Shown here: positions 1-8,519 of the stretch, one piece after another
Position numbering within the stretch: the stretch's first letter is position 1
Layout of the letters: each line of letters starts with the position of its first letter
Assembly: GCA_002483445.1 (NCBI GenBank)
Contig: DLHY01000084.1
Location: forward strand, 8,054-72,053
Source of the DNA: Blastocatellia bacterium UBA7656
Lineage (GTDB): Bacteria > Acidobacteriota > Blastocatellia > UBA7656
Direction: 5' to 3'
Length of the DNA stretch: 64,000 bases
The notes under the pieces: model-generated
What the model was told of the DNA's origin: nothing
The model's input: only the letters and a program-made list of their open reading frames with translations
Database searches by the model: none
Made by a program: the position numbers and the translations under genes

Positions 1-1
1 G

Positions 2-841
2 CTCGCCGCTCCGCTCCCGCTCTTCGAGGTCTATAGCAACATCGGCGTGCTGATGATCAAAAAGAATCTATTCGCCGATGCCATAAATCATCTCAAACCC
101 GCATCCGACGCCTCGCCTCGCGATACCGATACGCTCTTCAATCTCGGTTACGCTTACTATCTGGCGAAAGACTACACGAACGCTGCCGCGACTTTGCGAA
201 AAGGGATCGAGCGCCGCTCGTCTGACGGAGAGGCATATTATATTTTGAGCAAATCGCTCACAGCCCTCGGCGACACGCCCGGCGCGGCAGAAGCTTCGGA
301 TCAGGCTAAAAAACTTCTGCCGCAGTTCGCTCAATGGGAGACGAAAGGAGCGCCGATGCTTGCGCGAATCAAGACCGCTTTCAGCAAAGCGAATTACTAT
401 CGCTACAAGCGCGAGCAGGATGAAAGAGTCAACGCTCGAAACACGACTTCCAATACTTCGACCTCTTCGACCTCTTCGACCCGCGAGGAACGATCTATCG
501 ACGGTGCGCGCGACGCTTTCTTCTCCGGTCGAGATGAAGACGCGCTTGCCGCGCTCGGTCGTCTGCTTCAGGCCGAGCCTCAAAACTATGAAGCCCATCT
601 TCTGATGGGAAGAGTTTATGAGCGACGGGGCGATTTCGACCGGGCGATAAACGCTCTGAAAGCCGCCATCTTCTGGAATCCCAAGCTCATCCCGGCGCAC
701 GTCCTGCTTGGCCGCATCGCCGTCTTGAAAAACGATTGCGCCGGGGCGCAAAAGTATCTCGATAAGGCTCTGCAAATCGATCCCTCGGATCAGGACGCGC
801 AGGCGCTCGGTCGGCTGGTCGAGCAGAAGTGCAAACAATAG
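2..841 (+). CDS. TPR-repeat protein, 5' end cut by the window edge
   Basis: The reading frame is open from base 2, so the true start lies outside the window; the first in-frame start codons (GTG at 47, ATG at 53) fall inside a helix that already looks like a TPR (upstream codons read PLFEVYSNIGVL). At least five TPR-like helix pairs can be seen, for example LFNLGYAYYLAKDYTNAAA and AHLLMGRVYERRGDFDRAI. A Ser/Thr-rich linker (TSNTSTSSTSSTREE), encoded by a 9-bp tandem CTTCGACCT near 455-480, separates an N-terminal and a C-terminal TPR block. TPRs are protein-interaction scaffolds; the partner cannot be told from sequence. No catalytic domain is visible in the part present. Confidence 0.8.
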   Translation, partial: LAAPLPLFEVYSNIGVLMIKKNLFADAINHLKPASDASPRDTDTLFNLGYAYYLAKDYTNAAATLRKGIERRSSDGEAYYILSKSLTALGDTPGAAEASDQAKKLLPQFAQWETKGAPMLARIKTAFSKANYYRYKREQDERVNARNTTSNTSTSSTSSTREERSIDGARDAFFSGRDEDALAALGRLLQAEPQNYEAHLLMGRVYERRGDFDRAINALKAAIFWNPKLIPAHVLLGRIAVLKNDCAGAQKYLDKALQIDPSDQDAQALGRLVEQKCKQ

Positions 842-854
842 CAGTGGTCGGTTT

Positions 855-932
855 AGGGAACAGGGAACAGGTTACAGGTTACAGACCCGGATATACCCTG
901 TCTGTCCCCTGTTCCCTGTAACCTGTAACCTG
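855..932. repeat. Heptamer inverted-repeat element H1 (GGGAACA/GGTTACA family)
   Basis: The left arm is AGGGAAC twice then AGGTTAC twice; the right arm is the reverse complement (GTTCCCT, GTAACCT, GTAACCT). The core between them includes CAGACCCGGATAT and CTGTCCCCTG. The same core recurs at about 46147-46180 and 48550-48580. The element fills most of the gap between the TPR gene and the S41 peptidase and ends just before the ribosome binding site of the latter. Confidence 0.85.
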
Positions 933-954
933 CTGACTTTCGAAGGAGCATTCC

Positions 955-3009
955 ATGAAAAAATCTGTCGTGTCGCTGTTCCTGATCGCGGCAATGTTCG
1001 TGCTTTGCCCGATGTCACGAGCGGCTCAACAATTGAGCGCGCCGGAACAAAACTTCGAATATTTATGGCAGACCTATAACCGCAACTATGCCATCTTCGG
1101 GGCGAAAAAAATCGATTGGGATGCGCTCTATAAAATTTATCGCCCGCGCGTCACAGCGCAGACAACCGATGAAGAACTGTTCGACATAATGGCCACCCTC
1201 ATCGGGCATCTCAATGATAATCACGTCCGGTTGACTTCGCCTTTTCGCTCGTTTCAATCCGGCATACTCGGCGAGATGAAGATGGAAGATTTTTCGCTCG
1301 ACCTCATCAAGGAAAAATATCTGAAAGGCCGCTTTCAGGCGCGCGTCAACGGAGTATTTCACTACGGATGGCTGACGGATTCGATAGGCTATTTTCATTT
1401 TCGCGGATTCGGTCGCATGGAAGAAAGCGCGGCGGCGATTGACGAAATACTCAAAGAGTTCAAGGACGCTAAAGGCATCGTCGTCGATGTTCGCTCAAAC
1501 GGCGGAGGGGATGACCGCGTGGGCAAACTCATCGCAGACCGATTTGCAGACCGCAAACGGCTTTATATGAAAACGCGGATACGCAATGGCCCGCGCCACA
1601 CTGATTTCACGTCCTGGAAATACTGGTACGTCGAGCCTGACGGCGCGGCTCAATTCACAAGGCCGGTCATACTGCTGACGCACCGGCATTCGGTGAGCGC
1701 GGCTGAAAATTTCGCGCTCGCCATGCGAGTGCTGCCTAACGTGACGACGATGGGAGACGCGACTTCAGGAGTGTTCGCCGATGTCTACGGAGATCGCTTG
1801 CCTAACGGCTGGAGGTTTTCAGTTTCATTCAAGCTGTTCGTCGATCAGACAGGTTTCTGCTGGGAAGGAATAGGCGTCCCCGTCGAGATAAGACAAACCA
1901 ATACCAAACAATATATCGAGCAGAAACGCGATAAAGTCATCGAGCTTGCCATCGCTTTGATCGAAACCGGCGCGCCTGGTTTGCAGGATGAAAGCTCAAG
2001 CCTGAAAGATATCAGAGAGTCGCTCGCTAAAAATCTGTATCGCTCGCTTTCCTCGAAAAGCATCCGTCAGGCAGTGGCGGAATTCAATCGGGCGAAAGCC
2101 GGCAATCCGAATTCTTACTACATCGATGAAGAAGAAATGCTTGACGCAGGCGAGCGATTGCAGCGGGCGGGAAAAAAAGCAGAAGCTCTTGAAGTCTTCA
2201 GAATCAACACCCGCGAGTTTCCCGCTTCATACAGGGCGCACGAACGGCTGGGCGAGGCATTGCTCAGTCTCGGCAAAAAGGATGAAGCGCGTCTGCATTA
2301 TCAGAAAGCGGTCGAGTTGAATCGGCAAAGCTATCCGTGGGAGAAGCAGTCTTACGAAGAAGACAAAAAGATCGTGTCGGGCGTGATGCCGCTTCACAAA
2401 TTTCTCGCATCCGATATCGATGCCTTCGGCATCGCGGCGGCTATCAAAACGTTTGACGCGGGGAAAGCCGGAGGCGCAGGCACTTATTACATCGATGAAA
2501 ATCAGATCAATCAACTCGGCTATCAACTCCTCGGTCGGGGCAGGACGAAGGAAGCGATAGCCGTCTTCGAGATCAACGTCCGAGAGTTTCCTCAGTCGCC
2601 GAATGCCTGCGATAGTCTCGGCGAGGCTTATATGAATGCCGGGAACCGCGAGATGGCCGTAAAGCATTACCGCAAGTCGCTCGAACTCGATCCCAAAAAC
2701 ACCAACGCTGCTGATACGCTTCGCAAACTTGAAAAGCCCGACGCGAAGATCGATCCGAAAGTTTATGACGATTACGCAGGGCAGTACGACACGCCGTTCG
2801 GGCTGCTCACCGTAACGCGGGAAGGCGATAAACTTTTCGGACAGCCCGCGGGAGACACGAAAGCGGAGTTGGAGCCGGAATCAGAAGCGCGTTTTTCAGT
2901 TCCTTCGGTCGGCGCGCAGGTGATTTTCTATCGTGATGAAAAAGGGGCGGTCACTCATATAATCATTCGCATCGAGGGGCAGGAGATCAAAGCGAAGAAA
3001 ATCAAGTGA
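955..3009 (+). CDS. Secreted S41-family peptidase with C-terminal TPR modules
   Basis: 684 residues. An N-terminal signal peptide (MKKSVVSLFLIAAMFVLC...SRAA) indicates export. Residues about 30-330 form an S41 (C-terminal processing/IRBP-type) peptidase region with the VDVRSNGGG strand and a nucleophile motif S-V-S-A-A-E at about 246-251. No PDZ domain is evident before it, and the G-D-A-T-S-G segment lacks the lysine of Prc/CtpA enzymes, so a dyad of the classical type is uncertain. The C-terminal half holds two tandem copies of a ~110-residue module, each with a YYIDE motif followed by TPR helices (near 380-490 and 495-610), then a small beta-rich domain. AGGAG at 943-947 supports the start. 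Substrate unknown. Confidence 0.8.
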   Translation: MKKSVVSLFLIAAMFVLCPMSRAAQQLSAPEQNFEYLWQTYNRNYAIFGAKKIDWDALYKIYRPRVTAQTTDEELFDIMATLIGHLNDNHVRLTSPFRSFQSGILGEMKMEDFSLDLIKEKYLKGRFQARVNGVFHYGWLTDSIGYFHFRGFGRMEESAAAIDEILKEFKDAKGIVVDVRSNGGGDDRVGKLIADRFADRKRLYMKTRIRNGPRHTDFTSWKYWYVEPDGAAQFTRPVILLTHRHSVSAAENFALAMRVLPNVTTMGDATSGVFADVYGDRLPNGWRFSVSFKLFVDQTGFCWEGIGVPVEIRQTNTKQYIEQKRDKVIELAIALIETGAPGLQDESSSLKDIRESLAKNLYRSLSSKSIRQAVAEFNRAKAGNPNSYYIDEEEMLDAGERLQRAGKKAEALEVFRINTREFPASYRAHERLGEALLSLGKKDEARLHYQKAVELNRQSYPWEKQSYEEDKKIVSGVMPLHKFLASDIDAFGIAAAIKTFDAGKAGGAGTYYIDENQINQLGYQLLGRGRTKEAIAVFEINVREFPQSPNACDSLGEAYMNAGNREMAVKHYRKSLELDPKNTNAADTLRKLEKPDAKIDPKVYDDYAGQYDTPFGLLTVTREGDKLFGQPAGDTKAELEPESEARFSVPSVGAQVIFYRDEKGAVTHIIIRIEGQEIKAKKIK

Positions 3010-3064
3010 TGTATGCGCCCGCGTTGCCTCTGAGTTACGATGAGGCTGTTCAGGGAGGTTGGCC

Positions 3065-3685
3065 ATGGGATGCGCGCGATCAACCTACACGATTGAAGAG
3101 TATCTCCGTTTGGAGCGCGCATCCGAAGAGCGCCACGAATACATCGACGGCCAAATCTATGCGATGGCGGGAGAGAGCCTCGCGCACAGTCGTATTTGCG
3201 TAACCCTCGCCGCTGAGATTCGCGCTCAGTTAAAAGGCAAACCATGCGAGGCGCTTTCTTCCAATATGAAGGTGCGAAGCGGCCCGACGATAAAACGAGA
3301 CAGCGTCGCCGGACTGTTCTCTTATGCCGACCTCGTGGTGGTATGCGGCAGGCCGCGCTTTCACGACGAGCATCAGGACGTGCTGATCAATCCGACGGCG
3401 ATCTTCGAAGTCCTCTCTCCCACGACAGAAGCCTTTGATCGCGGCGACAAGTTTCTGCGTTATCGCACGTGAAATGAAACGCAGACCGATTACATACTGG
3501 TGGCTCAAACTTTTCCGCTCATCGAGCATTTCACACGCCAGCCTGATGGATGGCTGCTCTCTGCCGTAAGCGAGATTTCAGGCAGATTGTCGATCCCTTC
3601 GATTGAATGTCGGCTTCATCTGGTCGAGATATACGACCGCGTTGAGTTTCCTTCTCCCGATCAGGATGAAATGACTGAAAACTGA
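3065..3685 (+). pseudogene. Uma2-family (DUF820) endonuclease-like gene interrupted by an in-frame TGA
   Basis: Reading from ATG 3065 (ribosome binding site GGGAGG at 3053-3058) gives a normal Uma2 N-terminal part: YTIEEYLRLE, ERHEYIDGQIYAMAGES, YADLVVVCG and FEVLSPTTEAFDRGDKFLRYR. A TGA at 3470-3472 stops it after 135 codons. The same frame continues for 70 codons with the missing C-terminal strands (TDYILVAQTFPLIEHFTRQ, then a short tail) to a second stop at 3685. The total, about 206 codons, is close to a full family member. Uma2 proteins have a PD-(D/E)XK nuclease-like fold, and their cellular role is poorly known. I infer a nonsense mutation (TGG or CGA to TGA); a sequencing error or readthrough cannot be excluded. 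Confidence 0.75.
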
Positions 3686-3712
3686 GCCAGCTTCATCAGT
3701 GAAGAAAATCAA

Positions 3713-3740
3713 ATGAAATCCCGCGGCAGTCGGATATAAT
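3713..3740 (+). promoter_or_regulatory. Candidate sigma-70 promoter for the TPM-domain gene
   Basis: A perfect TATAAT lies at 3735-3740 with ATGAAA (4/6 to TTGACA) at 3713-3718, spacing 16 bp, about 36 bp before ATG 3776. It lies in the short gap after the broken Uma2 gene. Confidence 0.45.
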
Positions 3741-3775
3741 GGCGGCTCAGTGAAAGCTTCATCGAGGTTTGCGCA

Positions 3776-4702
3776 ATGACGTTGAAGAGAGTGCTGATGA
3801 GCATCGCCGCGCTGCTGCTCGTTGTTTCAGTCTCGCAGGCTCAGTTCGATATCCCATCTCGTCAGGGACTGGTCAACGACTTCGCAGCAAAGCTCACCGC
3901 TGAAGAAAAGAAGTCGATGGATTTGCGTCTGCGCGATTTCGCCGTCCGGCATCAGGTAGAACTCGCGGTCGTCACCATATCTGTCGACCGTCTCAAGGGT
4001 CTCCCCGTCGAGCAATACTCCCGTCAGATGGCAAACCAATGGGGCATAGGCGCAGGAGTCGGAAAGTTTGGCCTTCTGCTACTTGTAGCCATCGGCAAGC
4101 CGGACTCTCAGGGGGTATATAGCGGCTCGTCGCGACTGGAAGTGAGTCGCCGTCTTGAATCAGACATAACTAACGATGCAGCAGGTGAAATCATCCGGGG
4201 GATGCGAACCGACCTGAAAGCTGGGCGGTTCGCCGATGCCCTGCAGCGCGGAATCGATGGAACGGATCGCGCTCTGGCAAAGAAACTCGATCAACCGACT
4301 CCCGCTCAGACCAATGAAGAATCGAGCGGCTGGTTTTCCAAAGGAGCCTTGTTTCTACTCGTCGTATCGCTCGTCTTCGTCGCCCCGGTCGCGCTGATAA
4401 TTTCCCTGTTCGTGAAGCGCAGGCGCAGAGCGCAGCAGAATGTCTCTACCAGTTCACGCATCAGCAAGCAGAAGAGTTACAGCAAACCCAAAATCAGCAG
4501 GCAGAAGCGCCGCGGCAAATCTCACGTCGCCGCCCCGACTCCAGCCAGTTATCAAAGCGACACGACCAGCTACACTTCTTATGACACGACGAGCGACTGG
4601 AGCAGTTCGTCGGATTCGAGCAGTTCGTCGGATTCGAGCAGTTCGTCGGATTCGAGCAGCAGCAGTGACTTCGGCGGAGGAGGCGCGAGCGATAACTGGT
4701 AG
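3776..4702 (+). CDS. TPM-domain (YgcG-like) membrane-anchored protein
   Basis: 308 residues. A signal peptide (MTLKRVLMSIAALLLVVSVSQA) precedes a TPM domain at about 25-175 (GLVNDFAAKLTAEEKKSMDLRL, VELAVVTISV, NQWGIGAGVGKFGLLLLVA). A single transmembrane helix follows at about 190-212, ending in a stop-transfer run of KRRRR. The cytoplasmic tail is basic, then Ser/Asp-rich with SSSSSD repeats, and ends FGGGGASDNW, a variant of the GGGGASGSW tail seen in YgcG-like proteins. Exported TPM domains are linked to photosystem repair phosphatases in plants and to unclear envelope roles in bacteria, so the function is not assigned here. The start follows a weak GAGG at 3764-3767. Confidence 0.75.
   Translation: MTLKRVLMSIAALLLVVSVSQAQFDIPSRQGLVNDFAAKLTAEEKKSMDLRLRDFAVRHQVELAVVTISVDRLKGLPVEQYSRQMANQWGIGAGVGKFGLLLLVAIGKPDSQGVYSGSSRLEVSRRLESDITNDAAGEIIRGMRTDLKAGRFADALQRGIDGTDRALAKKLDQPTPAQTNEESSGWFSKGALFLLVVSLVFVAPVALIISLFVKRRRRAQQNVSTSSRISKQKSYSKPKISRQKRRGKSHVAAPTPASYQSDTTSYTSYDTTSDWSSSSDSSSSSDSSSSSDSSSSSDFGGGGASDNW
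4601..4654 (+). repeat. Three exact 18-bp tandem repeats inside the TPM gene
   Basis: The unit AGCAGTTCGTCGGATTCG occurs three times head to tail (4601-4618, 4619-4636, 4637-4654), followed by a degenerate AGCAGCAGCAGT. It encodes the SSSSSD repeats of the C-terminal tail and is a likely site of length variation by slippage. Confidence 0.9.
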
Positions 4703-4790
4703 CCGGACGAATCTATTGATAACTGTTCGGTGATTCTAAAACATTGCTGCCTCAAATCTGAAAAGCCAATTCATTTTTCATTTGACTCAG

Positions 4791-4834
4791 GCTCTCATAA
4801 ATGAGAGCATAGGCGTGTTCTCGTAAATGAGAAC
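4791..4834. promoter_or_regulatory. Paired palindromic operators upstream of higBA
   Basis: GCTCTCAT-AA-ATGAGAGC (4791-4808) is a perfect 8-bp inverted repeat. GTTCTCGT-AA-ATGAGAAC (4817-4834) is a second with one mismatch. Their centres are 26 bp apart. A TTGACT hexamer lies just upstream (4782-4787) and a further half site ATGAGAA overlaps the higB start (4906-4912). Such pairs fit cooperative autorepression by a HigA-type antitoxin; this is inferred from position and symmetry. Confidence 0.65.
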
Positions 4835-4862
4835 GCACAAACCAGAGTTAGAGGAGAAAGAA

Positions 4863-4958
4863 ATGAGATCGAAGCATATTTTAAGATTAAGGAGGCTCAT
4901 TGTTTATGAGAATCATAAGCAAGACAGCCCTCAGAGATTTTTGGGAGAAACGCCCTGA
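4863..4958 (+). CDS. Possible 31-residue leader peptide overlapping higB
   Basis: ATG 4863 has a strong ribosome binding site (GAGGAG at 4851-4856, 6 bp spacing) and opens a frame beginning MRSKHILRLRRLIVYENHK, which overlaps the higB start in another frame and stops at 4958. The peptide is basic and resembles no known family. It could couple ribosome loading to the higB ribosome binding site (AAGGAGG, 4889-4895), which lies inside it. It may equally be a chance frame. Confidence 0.3.
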   Translation: MRSKHILRLRRLIVYENHKQDSPQRFLGETP

Positions 4959-5205
4959 CGCAGAACGCCCGCTTCGCAACTGGCACAAAATCACGCTCAA
5001 GGCCGACTGGGATGATCTGGCAGATGTTAAAAAAGATTTCTCGCACGCTGATCAAGTCTGGCTTTGCATCGTCTTCAACATCGGCGGCAACAAATACCGA
5101 CTGATCACGAAGATCAGGTTTCGATACAAAATCGTCTATGTGCGGTTTATCCTGACGCACACGGAATATTCGAGAGGTAGATGGAAAGATGATTGTGGCG
5201 GCTAA
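4906..5205 (+). CDS. higB: HigB-type toxin (mRNA interferase, RelE/ParE superfamily)
   Basis: 99 residues. The start MRIISKTALRDFWEKRPDAERPL and the later YRLITKIRFRYKIVYVRFILTHTEYSRGRW match the HigB branch (COG4680 type), which cleaves mRNA on translating ribosomes. ATG 4906 is preferred over TTG 4900 because family members begin MRII; AAGGAGG lies at 4889-4895. The gene overlaps the antitoxin gene by 17 bp in the toxin-first order typical of higBA. The usual HigB ending is a W-K-x-x stretch, present here as GRWKDDCGG. Confidence 0.88.
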   Translation: MRIISKTALRDFWEKRPDAERPLRNWHKITLKADWDDLADVKKDFSHADQVWLCIVFNIGGNKYRLITKIRFRYKIVYVRFILTHTEYSRGRWKDDCGG

Positions 5206-5632
5206 CAAGGTGAACCCGACGAAATACGGGCAATTGCTCGCCGAGACTTTGCCCGCGACGATTCGCACCGAGGCCGAATATAAACGCGCTCTTGAGGCTG
5301 TAAACACGTTGATGTCGAAACCTGAAGACAAGATGACGCGCGAAGAAGGAACGATGCTCGATTTGCTGGCGACGCTGATCGAACATTACGAAGAAGAATA
5401 TTACCCCATCCCGGATGCGCCCGGTCACGAAGTCCTCGCCTTTCTGCTCGAAGACAGAGGACTCAAGCAAAGCGACCTCCTTCCTGTGTTCAAATCCAGA
5501 GGCATCATCTCAGAGATGGTCAGCGGCAAGCGGCCCATCGGCGTTGCTGTCGCCAGAAAGCTTGGAAAGTTTTTCAACATCAACCCGGAGGTCTTTTTGA
5601 GACTGCGCCTTTCGAAGCGCGACCTCGATTGA
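5189..5632 (+). CDS. higA: HigA-type antitoxin, HTH transcriptional regulator
   Basis: 147 residues. The protein has a helical N-terminal toxin-binding region (YGQLLAETLPATIRTEAEYKR..) of the COG5499 type, and a C-terminal HTH at about 84-140 (LKQSDLLPVFKSRGIISEM, SGKRPIGVAVARKLGKFF). It neutralises HigB by binding and is expected to repress the operon through the palindromes at 4791-4834. The start lies inside the end of higB with GGAAAG before it, so translation is coupled. Length is normal for the family and both partners look intact. Confidence 0.88.
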   Translation: MIVAANKVNPTKYGQLLAETLPATIRTEAEYKRALEAVNTLMSKPEDKMTREEGTMLDLLATLIEHYEEEYYPIPDAPGHEVLAFLLEDRGLKQSDLLPVFKSRGIISEMVSGKRPIGVAVARKLGKFFNINPEVFLRLRLSKRDLD

Positions 5633-5741
5633 TCGCCATTCGCTTCTTTCCTCATCGGATTCAGCAAAGCTTCTTTTGCCTTCCCACACCTTGCGCTATA
5701 TTTTTCTCTCATCATCCCGTCCAAAAAATGAAAGGTCGCTT

Positions 5742-7775
5742 ATGAAAAAACTTCTGATGCTTACGCTCGCCTGCTCGCTGGCGATATCGACGCTCGCGGC
5801 TCCTTCACAGGATAAAAGATTCGTCACGCTCGATGACCTCGCGCTGATCAAAGAAGTCGGCTCGCCGCAGATTTCGCCTGACGGCAACTGGGTCGCCTAC
5901 ACCGTCACCACTCACGACACGAAAGAAGACAAGAAGAACAGCGACTTATGGATGACCGCCTGGGACGGCTCGCGCTCGATTCAACTCACCCACAACAAGG
6001 AGAGCGAAAGCGCGCCCCGATGGAGTCCCGATGGGCGATATCTGGCTTTTCTTTCAAGCCGCGCGGTGGAAAACGAAACCGATCAACTGTGGCTGATGAA
6101 TCGCGCGGGCGGCGAGGCGGAGCGCGTCACGGATATGAAAGGCGGCGTGACTGATTACGCTTTCTCGCCCGATGGAAAGCGCATAGCTCTGGTCGTCAAA
6201 GACCCTGACCCCGACGCGCCGGACGAAAAGAGCAAGGAAAAGAAAACTCCCAAACCGATAGTCATCGACCGCTTTCAATTCAAACTGGATGAAGAAGGCT
6301 ATCTCGGAAAATTGCGTCAGCACATTTATCTCTTCGACATCGCTACTCGCAAGGCCGAGATTTTAACTCCCGGCAATTTCGATGAGATGTTGCCCGCGTG
6401 GTCGCCTGACTCCTCGAAGATAGCTTTCGTGAGCAAGCGCGGCGCAGACCCCGACCGGCACGACAACTACGATATCTTTCTGATCGAAGCGAGAGCCGGG
6501 GCCGAAGCGCGACAACTGACCACCTACACGGGAGCCGACTGCGACCCGACCTGGGAGAGTTACCCGGCGTGGAGCGCAGACGGAAAACAGATAGCATACA
6601 TTCGCGGCGGCGATCCGAAACTGATTTATTATGCGGTCTATCAACTCGCCGTCATTTCTGTAGATGGCGGCGCCAGTCGGCTCATTGCGCCCTCGCTGGA
6701 TCGCAATATGACGAAGCCGCGATGGTCGGGAGAATGGATTTATTTCCTGCTCGAAGATGATCGCGTCGTTCACCTCGCGCGAGTTCCGTCATCGGGCGGA
6801 CAGGTCGAGCGCGCGCTTGCCGGAAGGCGCGAGGTCAGCAACTTCGATCTCACTGCTTCGGGAAAAATGGTCGCTCTCTTCGCTTCGCCTCACGCGCCCG
6901 CTGAAGTCTACGCGATGGACGCGAAAGAGCCGCGCGTGATTTCGAATCAAAACACGGAACTGATGTCGAAGCTCAAACTCGGCGCGGTCGAAGAGATTAG
7001 CTTCAAGAGTAAGGACGGGACTCTGATTCATGGTTTCGTGGTCAAGCCGCCTGACTATCAGCCGGGTAAAAAATATCCGACCATACTCCGCATTCACGGA
7101 GGCCCGGTGTGGCAGTTCTACAATAATTTCATGTTCGACTGGCAAATGTTCGCCGCCCGCGGATACGCGGTCGTCGCCGCCGACCCGCGCGGCAGTTCGG
7201 GGCGCGGCGAAGCTTTCGCTAAAGCCATCTACGCCGACTGGGGAAACAAAGACGCTGAAGACGTGCTTGCGGCCGTCGATTACGTCACGGCGCAGGGCGT
7301 AGCCGACGCCGAAAGATTGGGCGTGGGAGGATGGAGCTATGGCGGGATACTGACCAACTATGTGATAGCCCGCGACCGCAGGTTCAAGGCGGCGGTCAGC
7401 GGATCCGGGATTTCAAACGTGCTTGCGGGCTACGGGACGGATATGTACATCCGCGAGTATGAAGCGGAGCTTGGCACGCCGTGGGGCAACACGGATTTAT
7501 GGCTCAAGCTCTCGCATCCTTTTTTGAGAGCCGACCGAATCAAGACGCCGACTCTGTTTATGTGCGGCGAAAAAGATTTCAACGTGCCGCTCATAAACTC
7601 CGAGCAGATGTATCAGGCGTTGCGCAGCCTCGCGGTTGACACACAACTGGTGATCTATCCCGGCGAGTATCACGAGATTTCAAAACCTTCTTATCTGCGC
7701 GACCGATTGGAGAGATATCTCGCCTGGTACGACAAATATCTCAAGCCTGAGCAGGCAGCAAAAAGCGCGCAGTGA
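5742..7775 (+). CDS. Secreted S9-family peptidase (dipeptidyl/acylaminoacyl-peptidase type)
   Basis: 677 residues from ATG 5742 (AAAGGT just upstream); the frame runs further up but the signal peptide MKKLLMLTLACSLAISTLAA fixes the start. Residues 25-420 hold TolB/PD40-like propeller blades (SPQISPDGNWVAYTV, APRWSPDGRYLAFLSS, LPAWSPDSSKIAFVS, YPAWSADGKQIAYI). Residues 430-670 are an alpha/beta-hydrolase with Ser532 in GGWSYGG, Asp612 in CGEKDFNVPL and His644 in GEYHEI, a complete prolyl-oligopeptidase triad. It should cleave short peptides in the periplasm or outside the cell. A possible promoter TTGCCT/TATATT lies at 5676-5702 with a short 15-bp spacer. Confidence 0.9.
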   Translation: MKKLLMLTLACSLAISTLAAPSQDKRFVTLDDLALIKEVGSPQISPDGNWVAYTVTTHDTKEDKKNSDLWMTAWDGSRSIQLTHNKESESAPRWSPDGRYLAFLSSRAVENETDQLWLMNRAGGEAERVTDMKGGVTDYAFSPDGKRIALVVKDPDPDAPDEKSKEKKTPKPIVIDRFQFKLDEEGYLGKLRQHIYLFDIATRKAEILTPGNFDEMLPAWSPDSSKIAFVSKRGADPDRHDNYDIFLIEARAGAEARQLTTYTGADCDPTWESYPAWSADGKQIAYIRGGDPKLIYYAVYQLAVISVDGGASRLIAPSLDRNMTKPRWSGEWIYFLLEDDRVVHLARVPSSGGQVERALAGRREVSNFDLTASGKMVALFASPHAPAEVYAMDAKEPRVISNQNTELMSKLKLGAVEEISFKSKDGTLIHGFVVKPPDYQPGKKYPTILRIHGGPVWQFYNNFMFDWQMFAARGYAVVAADPRGSSGRGEAFAKAIYADWGNKDAEDVLAAVDYVTAQGVADAERLGVGGWSYGGILTNYVIARDRRFKAAVSGSGISNVLAGYGTDMYIREYEAELGTPWGNTDLWLKLSHPFLRADRIKTPTLFMCGEKDFNVPLINSEQMYQALRSLAVDTQLVIYPGEYHEISKPSYLRDRLERYLAWYDKYLKPEQAAKSAQ

Positions 7776-7781
7776 AAAATG

Positions 7782-8153
7782 TCAGCGGCGACGATGGCGA
7801 CGATTCTTTATCAGATAGTAAGCGGCCCCGCCTCCGCCGCCGAGGAGCGCGCCCACGCCTGCGCCTTTCCCTCCGCCGAGGAGCGCGCCCACGCCCGCCC
7901 CTATTGCCGCGGGCGCTGCGATAGTCAGAATGGCGTTGGTCCTACTATTGTTTCCGCGTCTGCGATCTCGGTTATAACGAGGCGCGTAGTAAGAGCGGTT
8001 GTTTCGATATTGAGGGCGCGGCCTGTAGTAAGAGCGCGCGGCGACATTTCGAGACCTCCCGCGACAGCGTTGATAAGCTGATGCATCGGGCGGCACGGCC
8101 AGCATAAGGAATAAAGCGATGAGAATTATCGATGCCAGTCTCTTCTTCAACAT
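7782..8153 (-). CDS. Small exported glycine-zipper protein
   Basis: 123 residues. A signal peptide (MLKKRLASIILIALFLMLA...DASA) is followed by an Arg/Tyr-rich region (SYYRPRPQYRNNRSYYAPRY) and a glycine zipper with two copies of GAGVGALLGGG, ending in NRRHRRR. GGAGG sits 5 bp before the ATG. Glycine-zipper segments insert in or associate with membranes (YMGG/OmpA-associated type); a specific role is unknown. The zipper is encoded by a 36-bp tandem duplication (copies starting at 7837 and 7873). The gene converges on the S9 peptidase with only 6 bp between stop codons. Confidence 0.75.
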   Translation of the reverse strand: MLKKRLASIILIALFLMLAVPPDASAYQRCRGRSRNVAARSYYRPRPQYRNNRSYYAPRYNRDRRRGNNSRTNAILTIAAPAAIGAGVGALLGGGKGAGVGALLGGGGGAAYYLIKNRRHRRR

Positions 8154-8338
8154 TACGTCCTCCGTCGGAGTTGATTTTCGGGTTTGGCAATTCGCGGAGC
8201 AATTCAGATACCAGCCTGACAGTTTGCCTGAAATGGCCGCAAGGCTTTGTTTTATCGCGCGAGAGGAGCAGGCGCGCGCCGCGCCTCTACACCATATCGT
8301 TTACAGGGTGTCCGATATGCTCACTTCCAAATAAAGTA

Positions 8339-8367
8339 TTGACTCTGATGGAAGGGGTTTCTATAAT
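8339..8367 (+). promoter_or_regulatory. Strong sigma-70 promoter for the 8520-9622 gene pair
   Basis: TTGACT (8339-8344), a 17-bp spacer and a perfect TATAAT (8362-8367). It is the main feature of the 366-bp gene-free stretch 8154-8519 and would give a leader of about 145 nt. That leader has a short hairpin (ATCTGA/TCAGAT near 8402-8420) but no riboswitch I recognise. Confidence 0.7.
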
Positions 8368-8519
8368 CCGGCGCGTCAGCGGGATTTCAGCCCTCAGTCG
8401 ATATCTGAAAGCCTCTCAGATGATGATTGCGATTTCAAAAGGGCGATTGAGCCGATTTGATGCCTGCTCATAGCGAGCAATGATGGCCTTATGTTGCGCC
8501 TCGGCCCGATCAGGTTAGC

